From Synechococcus sp. CBW1004 (GTDB taxonomy: Bacteria; Cyanobacteriota; Cyanobacteriia; PCC-6307; Cyanobiaceae): a stretch of 64,000 nucleotides of DNA. The notes below the pieces were generated by a model, which did no database searches, was not told the origin of the DNA, and saw only the letters and a list, made by a program, of their open reading frames with translations. Of the stretch, positions 1 through 9,170 are shown one piece after another; position 1 is the stretch's first letter; the number at the start of each line of letters is the position of its first letter. Made by a program: the position numbers and the translations under genes. Location of the stretch: NCBI RefSeq assembly GCF_015840715.1, contig NZ_CP060397.1:1-64000 (forward strand), in the 5' to 3' direction.

Positions 1-1431
1 GTGCAGCAGGGCGAAGAGCTGTGGCACCGGATCCAGCAGGCGCTCCAGGCCACCCTCAGCAAGCCGAGCTTCGAGACCTGGATCCGGCCGGCCCGCTGCG
101 GCGGCTATGAGGACGGTCGCCTGCGGGTGGTGACGCCCAACAGCTTCGCCCGTGGCTGGCTGCTCAAGAACTACCTCGCCGAGATCGAGGCTTTGGCGGC
201 TGAGCTGGCGGAGCGGCCGGTCCAGGTGGATGTCGACGTCGACAGTCAGGCCGCTGGCCTCGAGGAGCTGTCTCCGCAGGCGGCTGCGGAGCCCGCCGCT
301 GCGTCCGCAGGCGGCGCGGGACCGCCGGCATCATCGGGGGCTCAGGCCGCGGGCGCGGATCGCCAGGTCGGGCCGGCGATGGGCGGTGGCCCGCGTCAGA
401 TCGTCACGCTCAACCCCCGCTACGTCTTCAACCGCTTCGTGGTGGGCCCCAACAACCGCATGGCCCATGCCGCCTCTCTGGCCGTGGCCGAGGCCCCGGG
501 ACGGGAGTTCAATCCGCTGTTCATCTGTGGTGGCGTCGGCTTGGGCAAGACCCATCTGATGCAGGCGATCGGCCACTACCGGTTGGAGATCGATCCGGGG
601 GCGCGGGTGTTCTACGTGAGCACCGAAACCTTCACCAACGATCTGATCCAGGCGATCCGCAAGGATGCGATGCAGGCCTTCCGCGACCGCTATCGCGCCG
701 CTGATCTGATCCTGGTGGATGACATCCAGTTCATCGAGGGCAAGGAGTACACCCAGGAGGAGTTCTTTCATACCTTCAACGCGCTGCATGAGGCAGGCCG
801 CCAGATCGTGATCGCCAGCGATCGCCCCCCCAGCCAGATTCCCCGGTTGCAGGAGCGCCTGATTTCGCGCTTCTCGATGGGGCTGATCGCGGATATCCAG
901 GTGCCCGACCTGGAAACACGCATGGCGATTCTGCACAAGAAGGCGGAAACGGAGCAGATGATGCTGCCGCGCGAGCTGATCCATTACATCGCCGGTCGCT
1001 TCACCTCCAACATCCGTGAACTGGAAGGAGCCCTGACCCGGGCGGTGGCCTTCGCCTCGATCACGGGCCTGCCGATGACGGTGGAGTCGGTGGCGCCGAT
1101 GCTCGATCCTGCCGGCAATGAGGTGGAGGTGACCCCGCAGCAGGTGCTGGAGAAGGTGGCTGAGGTGTTTGCGGTGCGGATCGATGAGATGCTCAGCCCC
1201 AGCCGCAAGCGGGCCGTCAGCCAGGCGCGTCAGGTGGGTATGTATCTGATGCGCCAGAACACCAAGCTGTCCTTGCCGCGCATCGGCGAGGCCTTCGGCG
1301 GCAAGGACCACTCCACCGTGATGTACGCCGTGGATCAGGTGGAGAAGAAGCTCGCCAGTGACCCCGCTCTCTCACGCCAGATTCAGCAGGTGCGTGATCT
1401 GCTGCAGATCGATTCGCGCAAACGTCGCTGA
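1..1431 (+). CDS. dnaA: Chromosomal replication initiator DnaA
   Basis: DnaA binds DnaA boxes at the origin and opens the duplex. The protein has an N-terminal helicase-loading domain (residues 1-80) and a variable Ala/Gly-rich linker. The AAA+ domain has Walker A GGVGLGKT (lysine 183) and Walker B LILVDD (Asp240/241). The C-terminal DNA-binding domain carries the DnaA signature DHSTVMYAV. Length (476 aa) is normal. A GTG falls at base 1, so it may be complete, but no ribosome-binding site is visible and the true start could lie just outside the window. It converges on cbbX with an 11-base gap. No dnaN or DnaA-box cluster is seen here, so its presence does not mark the origin. Confidence 0.96.
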   Translation: MQQGEELWHRIQQALQATLSKPSFETWIRPARCGGYEDGRLRVVTPNSFARGWLLKNYLAEIEALAAELAERPVQVDVDVDSQAAGLEELSPQAAAEPAAASAGGAGPPASSGAQAAGADRQVGPAMGGGPRQIVTLNPRYVFNRFVVGPNNRMAHAASLAVAEAPGREFNPLFICGGVGLGKTHLMQAIGHYRLEIDPGARVFYVSTETFTNDLIQAIRKDAMQAFRDRYRAADLILVDDIQFIEGKEYTQEEFFHTFNALHEAGRQIVIASDRPPSQIPRLQERLISRFSMGLIADIQVPDLETRMAILHKKAETEQMMLPRELIHYIAGRFTSNIRELEGALTRAVAFASITGLPMTVESVAPMLDPAGNEVEVTPQQVLEKVAEVFAVRIDEMLSPSRKRAVSQARQVGMYLMRQNTKLSLPRIGEAFGGKDHSTVMYAVDQVEKKLASDPALSRQIQQVRDLLQIDSRKRR

Positions 1432-1442
1432 GCGGCGGAGGC

Positions 1443-2399
1443 TCAACCGGTGATCGGTTGACTGGGATCCAGGCCTTCCACTTCTCCCTGGAAGACCCGG
1501 CTGGCGGTGATGTCCTCCGCCTCGATGGTCATCAGATCCAGCTTGGTGAGATGGGAGCCCATGCGGTTGAACAGGCGATTGGCCTGACGCATGCGGGCGC
1601 GGTCGATCGCATTGCGGATCGAGCGGGCATTGGCGAAGAAGGGCAGTTGCATGCGCCGTTGGATGTATTCGCCGAAGACAGCCACCGCTTCATCGCTGAA
1701 GCGATAGTTCTCCTGGGCCAGGATCAGGCGCGCGATCGCCAGTAATTCATCAGCGCTGTAATCCGGAAAGTCGATGTGGTTGGCGACGCGGGAGGAGAGG
1801 CCTGGGTTGGACTGGTAGAAGACATCCATCCGATCCTTGTAACCGGCGAAGATCACCACCAGATCATCGCGATTGTTCTCCATCACCTGCAGCAGGATTT
1901 CGATCGCTTCGGCGCCGTAATCACGCTCATTCTCAGGTCGATAGAGGTAGTAGGCTTCATCGATGAACAGCACGCCACCCATCGCCTTCTTCAGCATCTC
2001 GCGCGTCTTCGGTGCGGTATGGCCGATGTATTGCCCCACCAGATCGTCGCGGGTGGCGGTCACCACATGGCCCTTACGCACGTAGCCGAGGCCATGCAGG
2101 ATCTTGCTCATGCGCTCAGCCACCGTGGTCTTGCCGGTGCCCGGCCGACCGGTGAACGACATGTGCAGGCTGGGGGCGGTGGTGTCGAGGCCCACCTGCT
2201 GGCGGGCGCGGTTGACCACCAGCAGGGCGGCGATCTCACGGATGCGCGCCTTCACCGGCCGCAGGCCGATCAGTTCCTGATCGAGCTGCTGGAGCACCGC
2301 CTCGATGCCGGCCTCCTCGGCGGCGCTGCGCAGATCGACGGTGGTGTCCGCCTCCTGGCCGGGGACGTCTGCCTGGCCTTCGCTGTCAGAGGAGCGCAT
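1443..2399 (-). CDS. cbbX: CbbX, AAA+ red-type/form IA Rubisco activase
   Basis: CbbX-family AAA+ remodelling ATPases pull on the Rubisco large-subunit C terminus to release inhibitory sugar phosphates. Walker A GRPGTGKT (lysine about 90 from the chosen start), Walker [11 protein letters not shown] and a typical sensor region with [10 protein letters not shown] are visible, and the 318-residue length fits. The longest open frame begins at a TTG at 2414. I prefer the ATG at 2399, which leaves a 14-base overlap with acRAF and suggests translational coupling. It is the last gene of the carboxysome/NDH array. Confidence 0.93.
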   Translation of the reverse strand: MRSSDSEGQADVPGQEADTTVDLRSAAEEAGIEAVLQQLDQELIGLRPVKARIREIAALLVVNRARQQVGLDTTAPSLHMSFTGRPGTGKTTVAERMSKILHGLGYVRKGHVVTATRDDLVGQYIGHTAPKTREMLKKAMGGVLFIDEAYYLYRPENERDYGAEAIEILLQVMENNRDDLVVIFAGYKDRMDVFYQSNPGLSSRVANHIDFPDYSADELLAIARLILAQENYRFSDEAVAVFGEYIQRRMQLPFFANARSIRNAIDRARMRQANRLFNRMGSHLTKLDLMTIEAEDITASRVFQGEVEGLDPSQPITG

Positions 2400-2640
2400 C
2401 GATGGCCGCGGCAAAGGCGTGATCAGCCTCGCCGATGCCGGAGCCTTCCGCCTCGGCCCTGAGGGTGATGTTCACGTAGGTCCGGCCGAAGCTGATGTCC
2501 GGATACCGACCCTGGGTTTCGCACAGGTCGTTGAGGCGATCGAGGAAGGCCCGGTTGCTGGCGTAGTCCTCGAACTCGACACGGCGTTCCAGCCACTCCA
2601 CCTGATGTGGCTTCGGCCTCGGGTTCCACTGATGGTTCAT
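2386..2640 (-). CDS. acRAF: acRAF-type pterin-carbinolamine-dehydratase-like Rubisco assembly factor
   Basis: This 84-residue protein resembles the pterin-4a-carbinolamine dehydratase fold found in alpha-carboxysome loci, where it acts as a Rubisco assembly chaperone (acRAF) rather than as an enzyme. The sequence runs from [21 protein letters not shown] through a conserved [24 protein letters not shown] block. It lies between chpX and cbbX and overlaps the cbbX start. The chaperone role is known for the family; applying it here rests on locus position and sequence resemblance. Confidence 0.85.
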   Translation of the reverse strand: MNHQWNPRPKPHQVEWLERRVEFEDYASNRAFLDRLNDLCETQGRYPDISFGRTYVNITLRAEAEGSGIGEADHAFAAAIDALL

Positions 2641-2676
2641 GGGGCCACCCTAAATCGGGGCTGGTGCTGGCCTGCC

Positions 2677-3819
2677 TCAGGCGGCAAGACAATCGGTGCG
2701 GGCGATGCCGAGCCGTTCCGCCCAGGCACCGGCATAGGCCTCATTGGCGGCCTGATGGGTCGGATCCGGGCTGCCCAGGGCATGGGGCATGGTGCCGTTG
2801 ATGGCGGCGTTGGTCACACAGAACATCGCCTTCTGAAAGCTCATGCAGATCTTCACGCGCACGTCGCCCTCGCCACGGGTGCGCTCGCGGTACCAGCGGT
2901 GCAGGCGTTCGGGGAGATGGCGGTACATGTCCTGCATCAGCAGGCTGGGGGGGATGCCGGCGCCCATGCTGGGCAGCGGATCGGCGTAGAGGGCGCCGTA
3001 GGTGAACTGGGCCTGGTCGGGGGAGATCTGCTGGGCCTGGGCGTTGAAGCTGACGGTGCCGAGAAATGGCGTGCCCCGCAGGAACACCGCTTCGACGTAG
3101 GGCACCGCCACATCCACCAGGAAGGTGAGATTCGCCTCCGGTGGCAGCACCCAGAGGCTCTCGCCGCCGATCTCGACCGCATAGGTGATCGGGTTGGCGG
3201 CGGCGGCCACCAGCCCATTACGGATGAAGTCCACCACCTGGGGAATGGAGGCCACCCGCCCCTCGCGTTCGGCGGTGGCCAGGTCGAGGAACAGATCGCT
3301 CATCACCCGCCAGAACTGGCCGAGGGCATGGGTGGTGGCGGCCGAGCGGATCAGTTCCGGCAGGAAGCCAGGCGCCAGGGGATTCAGCAGGGCCAGCAGC
3401 GGATCGCGGCGGCGCCTGGCGGCGATGATGCGGCGGCAGTTCTCGGCGAATTCGGGGCTGTCGAGATAGGCATCCAGCCCACCGGTGGCATGCCAGAACA
3501 TCGCCTTCTGGCAGTATTCGGCATACTCGAAGTTGATGCGGTCGTGGTTGAGATGCCGCCACAGCCTGATGGGATTGAGGTCGCCGTCGAAGTATTTGAA
3601 GACCGGCAACGGATTGAGGAACTGCCGCTCGGCCTGGTAGATGAGATTGATGCTGTAGGCATTGAGCACGACGCCGTAGCTCTGCAGCACATCCACCACT
3701 TCCAGCAGGTGGTCCGCTGTATCGGTGAGCAGGGTTTCCCCGGCCAGCAGTCGGCGCTTCACCTCCTGGCGGTCGATCGACGGGTTGGAGACGACCAGTT
3801 CGGCGGGAATGATCGGCAT
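2677..3819 (-). CDS. chpX: CO2 hydration protein ChpX (CupB type)
   Basis: ChpX/CupB is the peripheral subunit of the NDH-1 CO2-uptake complex. It couples electron flow to hydration of CO2 to bicarbonate at the thylakoid membrane. The 380-residue sequence matches the family across its length, including the segments NAYSINLIYQAERQFLNPLP and RIRFEYAEYC-like NFEYAEYCQKAMFWH. It is followed closely by acRAF and preceded, with one base between them, by ndhD4. Pairing with NdhD4/NdhF4 identifies the constitutive, low-affinity NDH-1(4) type, not the inducible CupA type. Confidence 0.93.
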   Translation of the reverse strand: MPIIPAELVVSNPSIDRQEVKRRLLAGETLLTDTADHLLEVVDVLQSYGVVLNAYSINLIYQAERQFLNPLPVFKYFDGDLNPIRLWRHLNHDRINFEYAEYCQKAMFWHATGGLDAYLDSPEFAENCRRIIAARRRRDPLLALLNPLAPGFLPELIRSAATTHALGQFWRVMSDLFLDLATAEREGRVASIPQVVDFIRNGLVAAAANPITYAVEIGGESLWVLPPEANLTFLVDVAVPYVEAVFLRGTPFLGTVSFNAQAQQISPDQAQFTYGALYADPLPSMGAGIPPSLLMQDMYRHLPERLHRWYRERTRGEGDVRVKICMSFQKAMFCVTNAAINGTMPHALGSPDPTHQAANEAYAGAWAERLGIARTDCLAA

Positions 3820-3820
3820 G

Positions 3821-5329
3821 TCAGCTCACCCGGGAGGACAGCAGGGCCATGGCCGAGGTCGCGGCCTCACTGAGTCGCCCCAGACTGGAGGGCACCAGAC
3901 CGAGAAGGACCACGGATGCGGCAAGGGCGATGGCCGGAATCGTCTCACGCGGCGCCACCGGTGCCAGTTGCACGTCCAGTCGCGCATCGATCAATGGATG
4001 GTCGCTGGGGGGCGTGATCGCCAGGCGGCCGAAGAAGGCACGGTTCACCAGCAGCAGGAAGTACACGGCCGTCAGCCCGGAGCCCACCATCGACAGCAGC
4101 GTGGCCAGCGGGAAACTGCCGATGCTGCCGCGGAACACCAGGAACTCGGAGATGAAGCCGGCCATGCCGGGCAGGCCGGCGCTGGCCATCACCGCCACCG
4201 TCATCAGCGAGCCGGTGAGTGGCAGGCCCTTTTCGGGATTGAGCAGGCCGCGCAGCACCTCGAGATCGCGGCTGCCGGTCTTGCGATAGACGATGCCCAC
4301 GAGCAGAAACAGCAGCGCGGAGATCAGCCCGTGGCTGACCATCTGGAACACCGCCCCGAGCAGGCTCACCGGAGTGGCGGCCGCAGCTGCCAGCAGCACG
4401 TAACCCATGTGGCCCACGGAGCTGTAGGCGACCATGCGCTTCATGTCGGTCTGGGCGATCGCCGCCATCGATCCGTACAGCACCGACACCGCGGCCCAGA
4501 TCGCCAGAGCGGGTGCCAGCTTGGCCCAGGCTTCGGGGAAGAGCTGCAGTCCGAAGCGCAGCAGCCCGTAGGTGCCGAGCTTGAGCAGCACCCCCGCCAG
4601 CAGCACCGACACCGGTGTCGAGGCCTGGGTGTGGGCGTCGGGCAGCCAGTTGTGCAGCGGCACCAGAGGGATCTTGATGCCGAAGCCCACCAGCAGGGCG
4701 CCGAGAAGCAGCAGCTGCCCGCCCATCGCGAGACGGTCGCTGAGCACCGGGGTGAGGCTGAAATCGACGCTGCCGGTGAGCAGCGCCAGCCCCAGAAAGG
4801 CCCCCAGAATCAGCATCCCGGAGGCGGCCGTGAACACCAGGAACTTGGTGGCGGCATAGCCGCGGTTGACACCGCCCCACACCGAAATCAGCAACCAGAG
4901 GGGAATCAGCTCCAGCTCGTAGAAGAGGAAGAACAGCAGGAGGTTCTCAGCCAGGAAGGCGCCGTTCACCGCGCCGCTGATCAGGAGCAGCATCGCGAAG
5001 TAGAGGCGTGGCCGCTTGTCGATGTCGCGGGTGATCACCGCCGACACCAGGGTGAGGGCGCCGTTGATCAGCACCAGGGGCAGCGACAGTCCATCGACGC
5101 CGAGGGCGTAGTCGAGGCCCAGGTTGGGCAGCCAGGGGTGCAGCTCCTGCAGCTGCATGCCGCTGCTGCTGCCATCGAAGGCCAGGGCGGTGGCCACGCT
5201 GAAGACCAGCTGCACCGCCAGGATCGCGATCGTGATCAGGCGCAGATGACCGGGTGAAGGTCTGCCCGGCCAGAGGAGCAGCGCCAGACAGCCGGCGAAG
5301 GGGATCAGCAGGAGGGAGGAGAGCAGCAT
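3821..5329 (-). CDS. ndhD4: NADH dehydrogenase-like subunit NdhD4
   Basis: A polytopic antiporter-like subunit of the NDH-1 CO2-uptake complex (502 aa, Proton_antipo_M family). About 14 hydrophobic segments are visible. Conserved residues include the GINGLSLP-like GVDGLSLPLVLINGAL block and LVPLHNWLPDAHTQA. The start is ATG, four bases beyond the ndhF4 stop, so ndhF4, ndhD4 and chpX form a tight unit. The D4 assignment rests on linkage to chpX and the carboxysome locus. Confidence 0.93.
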   Translation of the reverse strand: MLLSSLLLIPFAGCLALLLWPGRPSPGHLRLITIAILAVQLVFSVATALAFDGSSSGMQLQELHPWLPNLGLDYALGVDGLSLPLVLINGALTLVSAVITRDIDKRPRLYFAMLLLISGAVNGAFLAENLLLFFLFYELELIPLWLLISVWGGVNRGYAATKFLVFTAASGMLILGAFLGLALLTGSVDFSLTPVLSDRLAMGGQLLLLGALLVGFGIKIPLVPLHNWLPDAHTQASTPVSVLLAGVLLKLGTYGLLRFGLQLFPEAWAKLAPALAIWAAVSVLYGSMAAIAQTDMKRMVAYSSVGHMGYVLLAAAAATPVSLLGAVFQMVSHGLISALLFLLVGIVYRKTGSRDLEVLRGLLNPEKGLPLTGSLMTVAVMASAGLPGMAGFISEFLVFRGSIGSFPLATLLSMVGSGLTAVYFLLLVNRAFFGRLAITPPSDHPLIDARLDVQLAPVAPRETIPAIALAASVVLLGLVPSSLGRLSEAATSAMALLSSRVS

Positions 5330-5332
5330 GAT

Positions 5333-7195
5333 TCAGAGCACCTCCCGCAGGCTCTGCAGGGTGACCAGCAGCAGCACGATCGCTGCCACCAGGGTGAGCA
5401 CATAGCTCTGCAGCTGGCCGCTGACGCCCAATCTGAGCCCCTCGGCGGAGGCCATCGACAGCCGCCCCACACCATCCACCAGGCCCTTGATCACGGTGAT
5501 GTCGAACCAGCGGGTGAGCCGTGCCAGGGAGGCCACCGGGTTGACGATGGCCTGTCGGTAGATCTCAGGGGTGTAGAAGTCGTAGGCCAGAAGGTCCTGC
5601 AGGACCCGCAGGGCGGGTTGTCTGGAGCGTGACCAGAACCGGTCCAGGTGCACCAGAGATCCCAGCAGCACGCCGATGGCGCCGCTGATGACGATGGCCA
5701 GTGCCACTGCCAGCGGGAAATCGCCGATGCCGGGCACCGGATCGATGCGCTGCATCATCAGGGGCAGCAGCAGCACGATCACGGTGAGGCTGACCATCGG
5801 CAGGGCCATCAGCCAGTTCACTTCCGGGGTGCGCCGGGTCTTGGGCGTCGGCGGTCCGAGGAACACCGACCGGAAGACGCGGGTGGCGTTGGCGGCGGCG
5901 AGCAGGTTCGTGAGCAGGAACACCGCTGCGTAGCCGGGGCTGAACTGGGTGAGGTTCTCGAGCATCAGCCCGTAGCACCAGAAGCAGCCCAGGGGCAGCA
6001 GTCCCACCAGGCCGGCGCTGCCCACCAGGAAGGCCAGGGCGGTGGCGGGCATGCGGCTGCCGATGCCGCCCAGTTCGGTCAGGTCCTGGCAGTTGGTGGT
6101 GGCGATGATGCCGCCGACCGCCATGAACTGCAGGGCCTTCGCCAGGCCGTGGGCGAAGAGGAACAGCAGGGCGATGCCGGGTTTCTGCAGGGCGATGGCG
6201 ATGAACACCAGGCCGAGATAGGAGGTGGTGCCGTAGCTGCAGGCGCGCTTGAGATCCACCTGGGCCAGCGCCACCAGGGCTCCGCCGATGGCGCTGATGC
6301 TGCCGGTGGCCAGAAGCACAGTGGTGGCCATCGGTGAGAGGGCGACCACGGGCATCAGCTTGAGCAGCACGAAGGCACCACAGGTGACCACGGCGGAGTT
6401 GCGCAGGATCGACGCCGGATTCGGGCCCTCCATCGCCTCATCGAGCCAGAGGTGCATCGGAAACTGGGCACATTTGCCCATCGGTCCGGCGATCAACCCC
6501 AGCCCCAGCATTGTGCCGGCCAGGGGGCCGATCAGCTGCTGATCACGCGCCAGGGCTGCCCAGGCATAGAGATCGTTGAACTCCATCGAGCCGGCCCAGG
6601 CCGAGAGGGCCACCACCCCCATCAGCAGCAGCACATCGCCGACGCGCTTGGTGAGGAAGGCGTCCCGGGCGGCGGTGACCACCAGCGGCTGCGCGTACCA
6701 GAAGCCCACCAGCAGGTAGGTGGAGAGGGTGAGCATCTCCAGCAGGAAATAGCTCAGGAACAGATTGCTGCTCAGCACCACCCCGCTCATCGCCCCCTCG
6801 AAGAAGCCCACCAGCGCGAAGAAGCGCGCCAGCGACCACTCCTTGTCGAGATAGCCGAGGGCGAAGACCTGACAGAGCAGGCTCATCGTCGTCACCAGTT
6901 CGAGGGCCGCCAGGTTGGTGAGCGACAGGTCGAAACCGATGCGCAGGTGCAGGTCGGCGGCGTCGAACCAGGCGACATCAAGATGCTGCGGACCGATCAG
7001 GCTCACGGCGCGGATCAGGACGCTGCCGTGCAGGACCGCCAGCAGGGTCACCAGCAGGTTGAGATAGGCCGCGGGGCGCGGACCGTTGCGCTTGATCCAG
7101 CCGCTCGCCCAGGGCAGCGAGAGCACCATGCCGCTGAATCCGTAGAGCGGGATCAGCCAGGTGAGCTGAATCGGCAGGGGGAGAGGCTCGGCCAC
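5333..7195 (-). CDS. ndhF4: NADH dehydrogenase-like subunit NdhF4
   Basis: NdhF/NuoL-family membrane subunit (620 aa) of the CO2-hydrating NDH-1 complex. It shows many transmembrane helices and conserved blocks such as GKCAQFPMHLWLDEAMEGPNP (cut here by family variation) and SILRNSAVVTCGAF. A long lateral-helix-like C terminus ends in hydrophobic VLTLVAAIVLLL. The start codon appears to be GTG at 7195. It is separated from the upstream ferritin-like gene by 148 bases with no recognisable terminator, so it may be read through from the cso operon or have its own promoter. Confidence 0.92.
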   Translation of the reverse strand: MAEPLPLPIQLTWLIPLYGFSGMVLSLPWASGWIKRNGPRPAAYLNLLVTLLAVLHGSVLIRAVSLIGPQHLDVAWFDAADLHLRIGFDLSLTNLAALELVTTMSLLCQVFALGYLDKEWSLARFFALVGFFEGAMSGVVLSSNLFLSYFLLEMLTLSTYLLVGFWYAQPLVVTAARDAFLTKRVGDVLLLMGVVALSAWAGSMEFNDLYAWAALARDQQLIGPLAGTMLGLGLIAGPMGKCAQFPMHLWLDEAMEGPNPASILRNSAVVTCGAFVLLKLMPVVALSPMATTVLLATGSISAIGGALVALAQVDLKRACSYGTTSYLGLVFIAIALQKPGIALLFLFAHGLAKALQFMAVGGIIATTNCQDLTELGGIGSRMPATALAFLVGSAGLVGLLPLGCFWCYGLMLENLTQFSPGYAAVFLLTNLLAAANATRVFRSVFLGPPTPKTRRTPEVNWLMALPMVSLTVIVLLLPLMMQRIDPVPGIGDFPLAVALAIVISGAIGVLLGSLVHLDRFWSRSRQPALRVLQDLLAYDFYTPEIYRQAIVNPVASLARLTRWFDITVIKGLVDGVGRLSMASAEGLRLGVSGQLQSYVLTLVAAIVLLLVTLQSLREVL

Positions 7196-7343
7196 AGGAA
7201 CGGGAGGGAAGGGCCCGGAGGACCGGAGGTGGAAGGAACCTGCGGGAACCCCGAACGGAGGCTGGCCCGCTCACACCGCTGGAAGGATCTGGGGAGAATC
7301 CCACGGATGGGGGGATCGTGTCAGTCGGGTGCGGCGACCTGAT

Positions 7344-7808
7344 TCAGAAGCGGGCGCGGTCCCCGTAGCCGCCGTAGGGGCTGAGGGTCTGGATCCAGGC
7401 CGACAACTCCTCGCCATGGTGCTGCTCTTCCTCCCACAGGGCGCGGAAGAACGCCTCGTTGCTGCTGTCCCCGATCAGAACGCAGAAGCGCACCGCCTGG
7501 CCGTAGTGATCAATCAGATCGGTTTCCAGGACGCCGTTGAGACGGAGCAGCCCCAGCAGATCGGCGGCATGGCTGACGGGGCGCAGCTGGGAGGCCGCCG
7601 GAGCGACCCCCAGGGAGAGCATCTGCTGCACAAGACGTTCGGCGTGCTGCATCTCCTCCACCGTCTCCTGACGGAAACGCTGGGCCGCCTCGCGGTCGCC
7701 CCACAACTCCACCAGGGAGGCGTGGGTCATGTACTGCTGTACGGCGGACAGCTCAAGGCTCAGCGCGCGCCCGAGGTAGCCGAGCACGCGGGGGTGAACG
7801 GCGGCCAT
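7344..7808 (-). CDS. Carboxysome-locus ferritin-like (bacterioferritin-domain) protein
   Basis: A four-helix ferritin-like protein of 154 aa with a SLELSAVQQY helix, an EEMQHAERL di-iron-type motif and a second WEEEQHHGEEL motif. Such genes recur in alpha-carboxysome operons, where their role is unsettled; iron or redox handling near the carboxysome has been suggested. It ends just before ndhF4's spacer and starts five bases after csoS1E. The Glu/His residues expected for a di-iron site are present, so it could be catalytic or iron-storing. A specific substrate cannot be inferred. Confidence 0.88.
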   Translation of the reverse strand: MAAVHPRVLGYLGRALSLELSAVQQYMTHASLVELWGDREAAQRFRQETVEEMQHAERLVQQMLSLGVAPAASQLRPVSHAADLLGLLRLNGVLETDLIDHYGQAVRFCVLIGDSSNEAFFRALWEEEQHHGEELSAWIQTLSPYGGYGDRARF

Positions 7809-7813
7809 GGGAA

Positions 7814-8569
7814 TCAGAGCCTGCGGGTGGCGCCGGTGCCGGCGATGGCGGGTTCGACTTCGCTGTGGGGACGGGCGATGATGTGGGCCGCGACCAGGCC
7901 GTCGCCCACCCGCTCGCAGGCGTCGGCACCGGCACGCACGGCGGCGTTCACGGCACCGGTTTCGCCACGCACCATCACGGTCACGTAGCCCCCGCCGACG
8001 AATTCACGGGCCACCAGGGTGACCTCGGCGGCTTTGGTCATGGCATCGGCGGCTTCGATGGCAGGCACCAGACCGCGGGTTTCGATCATGCCGAGGGCGA
8101 TGCCCTGAACGGTGGGAGCCATGGGAGAGAGGGCGGAGGAGGGAGAAACGGGAGGCTTGGAGGCGCCACCGCGACCGGCGGGCCTGGAGGCTGCCGGCGT
8201 GGCAGGCGCGGAGCGGCGGGAGCGGCTGGATGGGGCGGCGCGTCCCGCGTTGCCTGTGGAGCGGGCCGGGGTGGCTGAGGCTTGCTTACCGCTGGCGCTG
8301 CTGGTGCCGGCGGCAGGGAGGGCGGCGGGAGCCGGAGGGGCCACGGATGGGGCCGGAGTTGGAGTGGCCGAGGCGCTGACAGTGGAGGAGGTGGAGGAGG
8401 CTCCCGTCGCAGCCGAGGGGGCCGGCGAGGGAGCAGCCGCGGGTGGGGCGGGTGGTGATCCCGCCGCGGTGGGGGGCGGGCTGGCCGAAGCGGCAGCGGC
8501 GGGAGCGGCGGGAGCGGAGCTGGCCGCCGGCTTGGAGCTGCTTCGGGTTCGGGAGGTGCGGCTGGCCAT
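7814..8569 (-). CDS. csoS1E: CsoS1E, BMC-H shell protein with long disordered N terminus
   Basis: Residues from about 150 onward are a standard BMC-H shell domain (GIALGMIETRGLVPAIEAAD, then the EFVGGGYVTVMVRGETGAV pore-side block), nearly identical to CsoS1. The first 150 residues are an Ala/Pro/Ser/Thr-rich, presumably disordered extension with scattered Arg/Lys. This architecture matches CsoS1E of some alpha-cyanobacteria. The extension might project into the lumen or cytosol or contact CsoS2 or Rubisco; that is inference. It lies between csoS4B and the ferritin-like gene. Confidence 0.9.
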   Translation of the reverse strand: MASRTSRTRSSSKPAASSAPAAPAAAASASPPPTAAGSPPAPPAAAPSPAPSAATGASSTSSTVSASATPTPAPSVAPPAPAALPAAGTSSASGKQASATPARSTGNAGRAAPSSRSRRSAPATPAASRPAGRGGASKPPVSPSSALSPMAPTVQGIALGMIETRGLVPAIEAADAMTKAAEVTLVAREFVGGGYVTVMVRGETGAVNAAVRAGADACERVGDGLVAAHIIARPHSEVEPAIAGTGATRRL

Positions 8570-8639
8570 CGCTCAGGTGGGCAGGGGTTGGCGGAGAAGG
8601 GGACGCGGGAGGTCGCGCCGAGGTGGAACAGGGAACGCC

Positions 8640-8894
8640 TCAGCCATCGGGTTCCCAGAAGTCGATGATCCCACCGATGGTCAGGTCGGTCTGGACGCTG
8701 GGATCGGGGCAGGCGAGGCGAGCAGCGGATCCGCTGGTGGTGAACACCCAGTTGCCGATCGAGGCGCCGACAGGATCAACCCCCACACTCAGCTTGCCCT
8801 TGGTGTTGCGCAGCACGCGCAGGTTGCAGTGAGCCAGGCCTGAGACCCGCTGGGTGCACACCAGGGAACCGGTGACCTGCATGATTTCCATCAT
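8640..8894 (-). CDS. csoS4B: Carboxysome pentameric vertex protein CsoS4B
   Basis: BMC-P (EutN/CcmL family) protein of 84 aa. Five copies form a pentamer that caps icosahedral vertices. The sequence has the family start MQVTGSLVCTQR, a central VDPVGASIGNWVFTTSGSAAR block and the C-terminal TIGGIIDFWE signature. The open frame begins MMEIMQ, so the start could be either of the first two methionines or Met5. It overlaps csoS4A by four bases, indicating coupled translation. Confidence 0.93.
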   Translation of the reverse strand: MMEIMQVTGSLVCTQRVSGLAHCNLRVLRNTKGKLSVGVDPVGASIGNWVFTTSGSAARLACPDPSVQTDLTIGGIIDFWEPDG

Positions 8895-9169
8895 TTGCCT
8901 CCGGCCGGATCGGCCGGCTTGCCTGCATCGGGATCCCAGTGATCGATGATGCCGACGATCGTCAGATCGCTGGGATAGGACTTGCTGCCAGCCGCTTCAC
9001 GGGCCGCGGAGCTGCCGACGCAGATCACCCAGTCGCCTGGCACGCAGCCGACGGCGTCGACCGCGACCTTCTTGGTGCTGCCATCGAGCACCACCTGCAG
9101 ATGCTTGTGTTCGAAATCGGGAATCCGGTTGGTCGAGACCAACGGCTTGAGCACCTTGCAGATCAACAT
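8891..9169 (-). CDS. csoS4A: Carboxysome pentameric vertex protein CsoS4A
   Basis: BMC-P vertex protein of 92 aa with MLICKVLKPLVSTNRI at the N terminus, AVDAVGCVPGDWVICVGSSAAR in the middle and TIVGIIDHWDPD near the end. It pairs with csoS4B, and both are normally needed for gas-tight shells. It begins one base after the csoSCA stop and overlaps csoS4B by four bases. Confidence 0.95.
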   Translation of the reverse strand: MLICKVLKPLVSTNRIPDFEHKHLQVVLDGSTKKVAVDAVGCVPGDWVICVGSSAAREAAGSKSYPSDLTIVGIIDHWDPDAGKPADPAGGK

Positions 9170-9170
9170 G

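Noticed and set aside
1..1431. Replication origin next to dnaA
   Set aside because: No dnaN, no DnaA-box cluster and no AT-rich unwinding region is visible; cyanobacterial dnaA is often away from the origin.
3725..5257. 510-codon plus-strand open frame over ndhD4
   Set aside because: The product is a Gln/His/Arg-rich shadow of a well-supported membrane protein gene; no start signal or domain.
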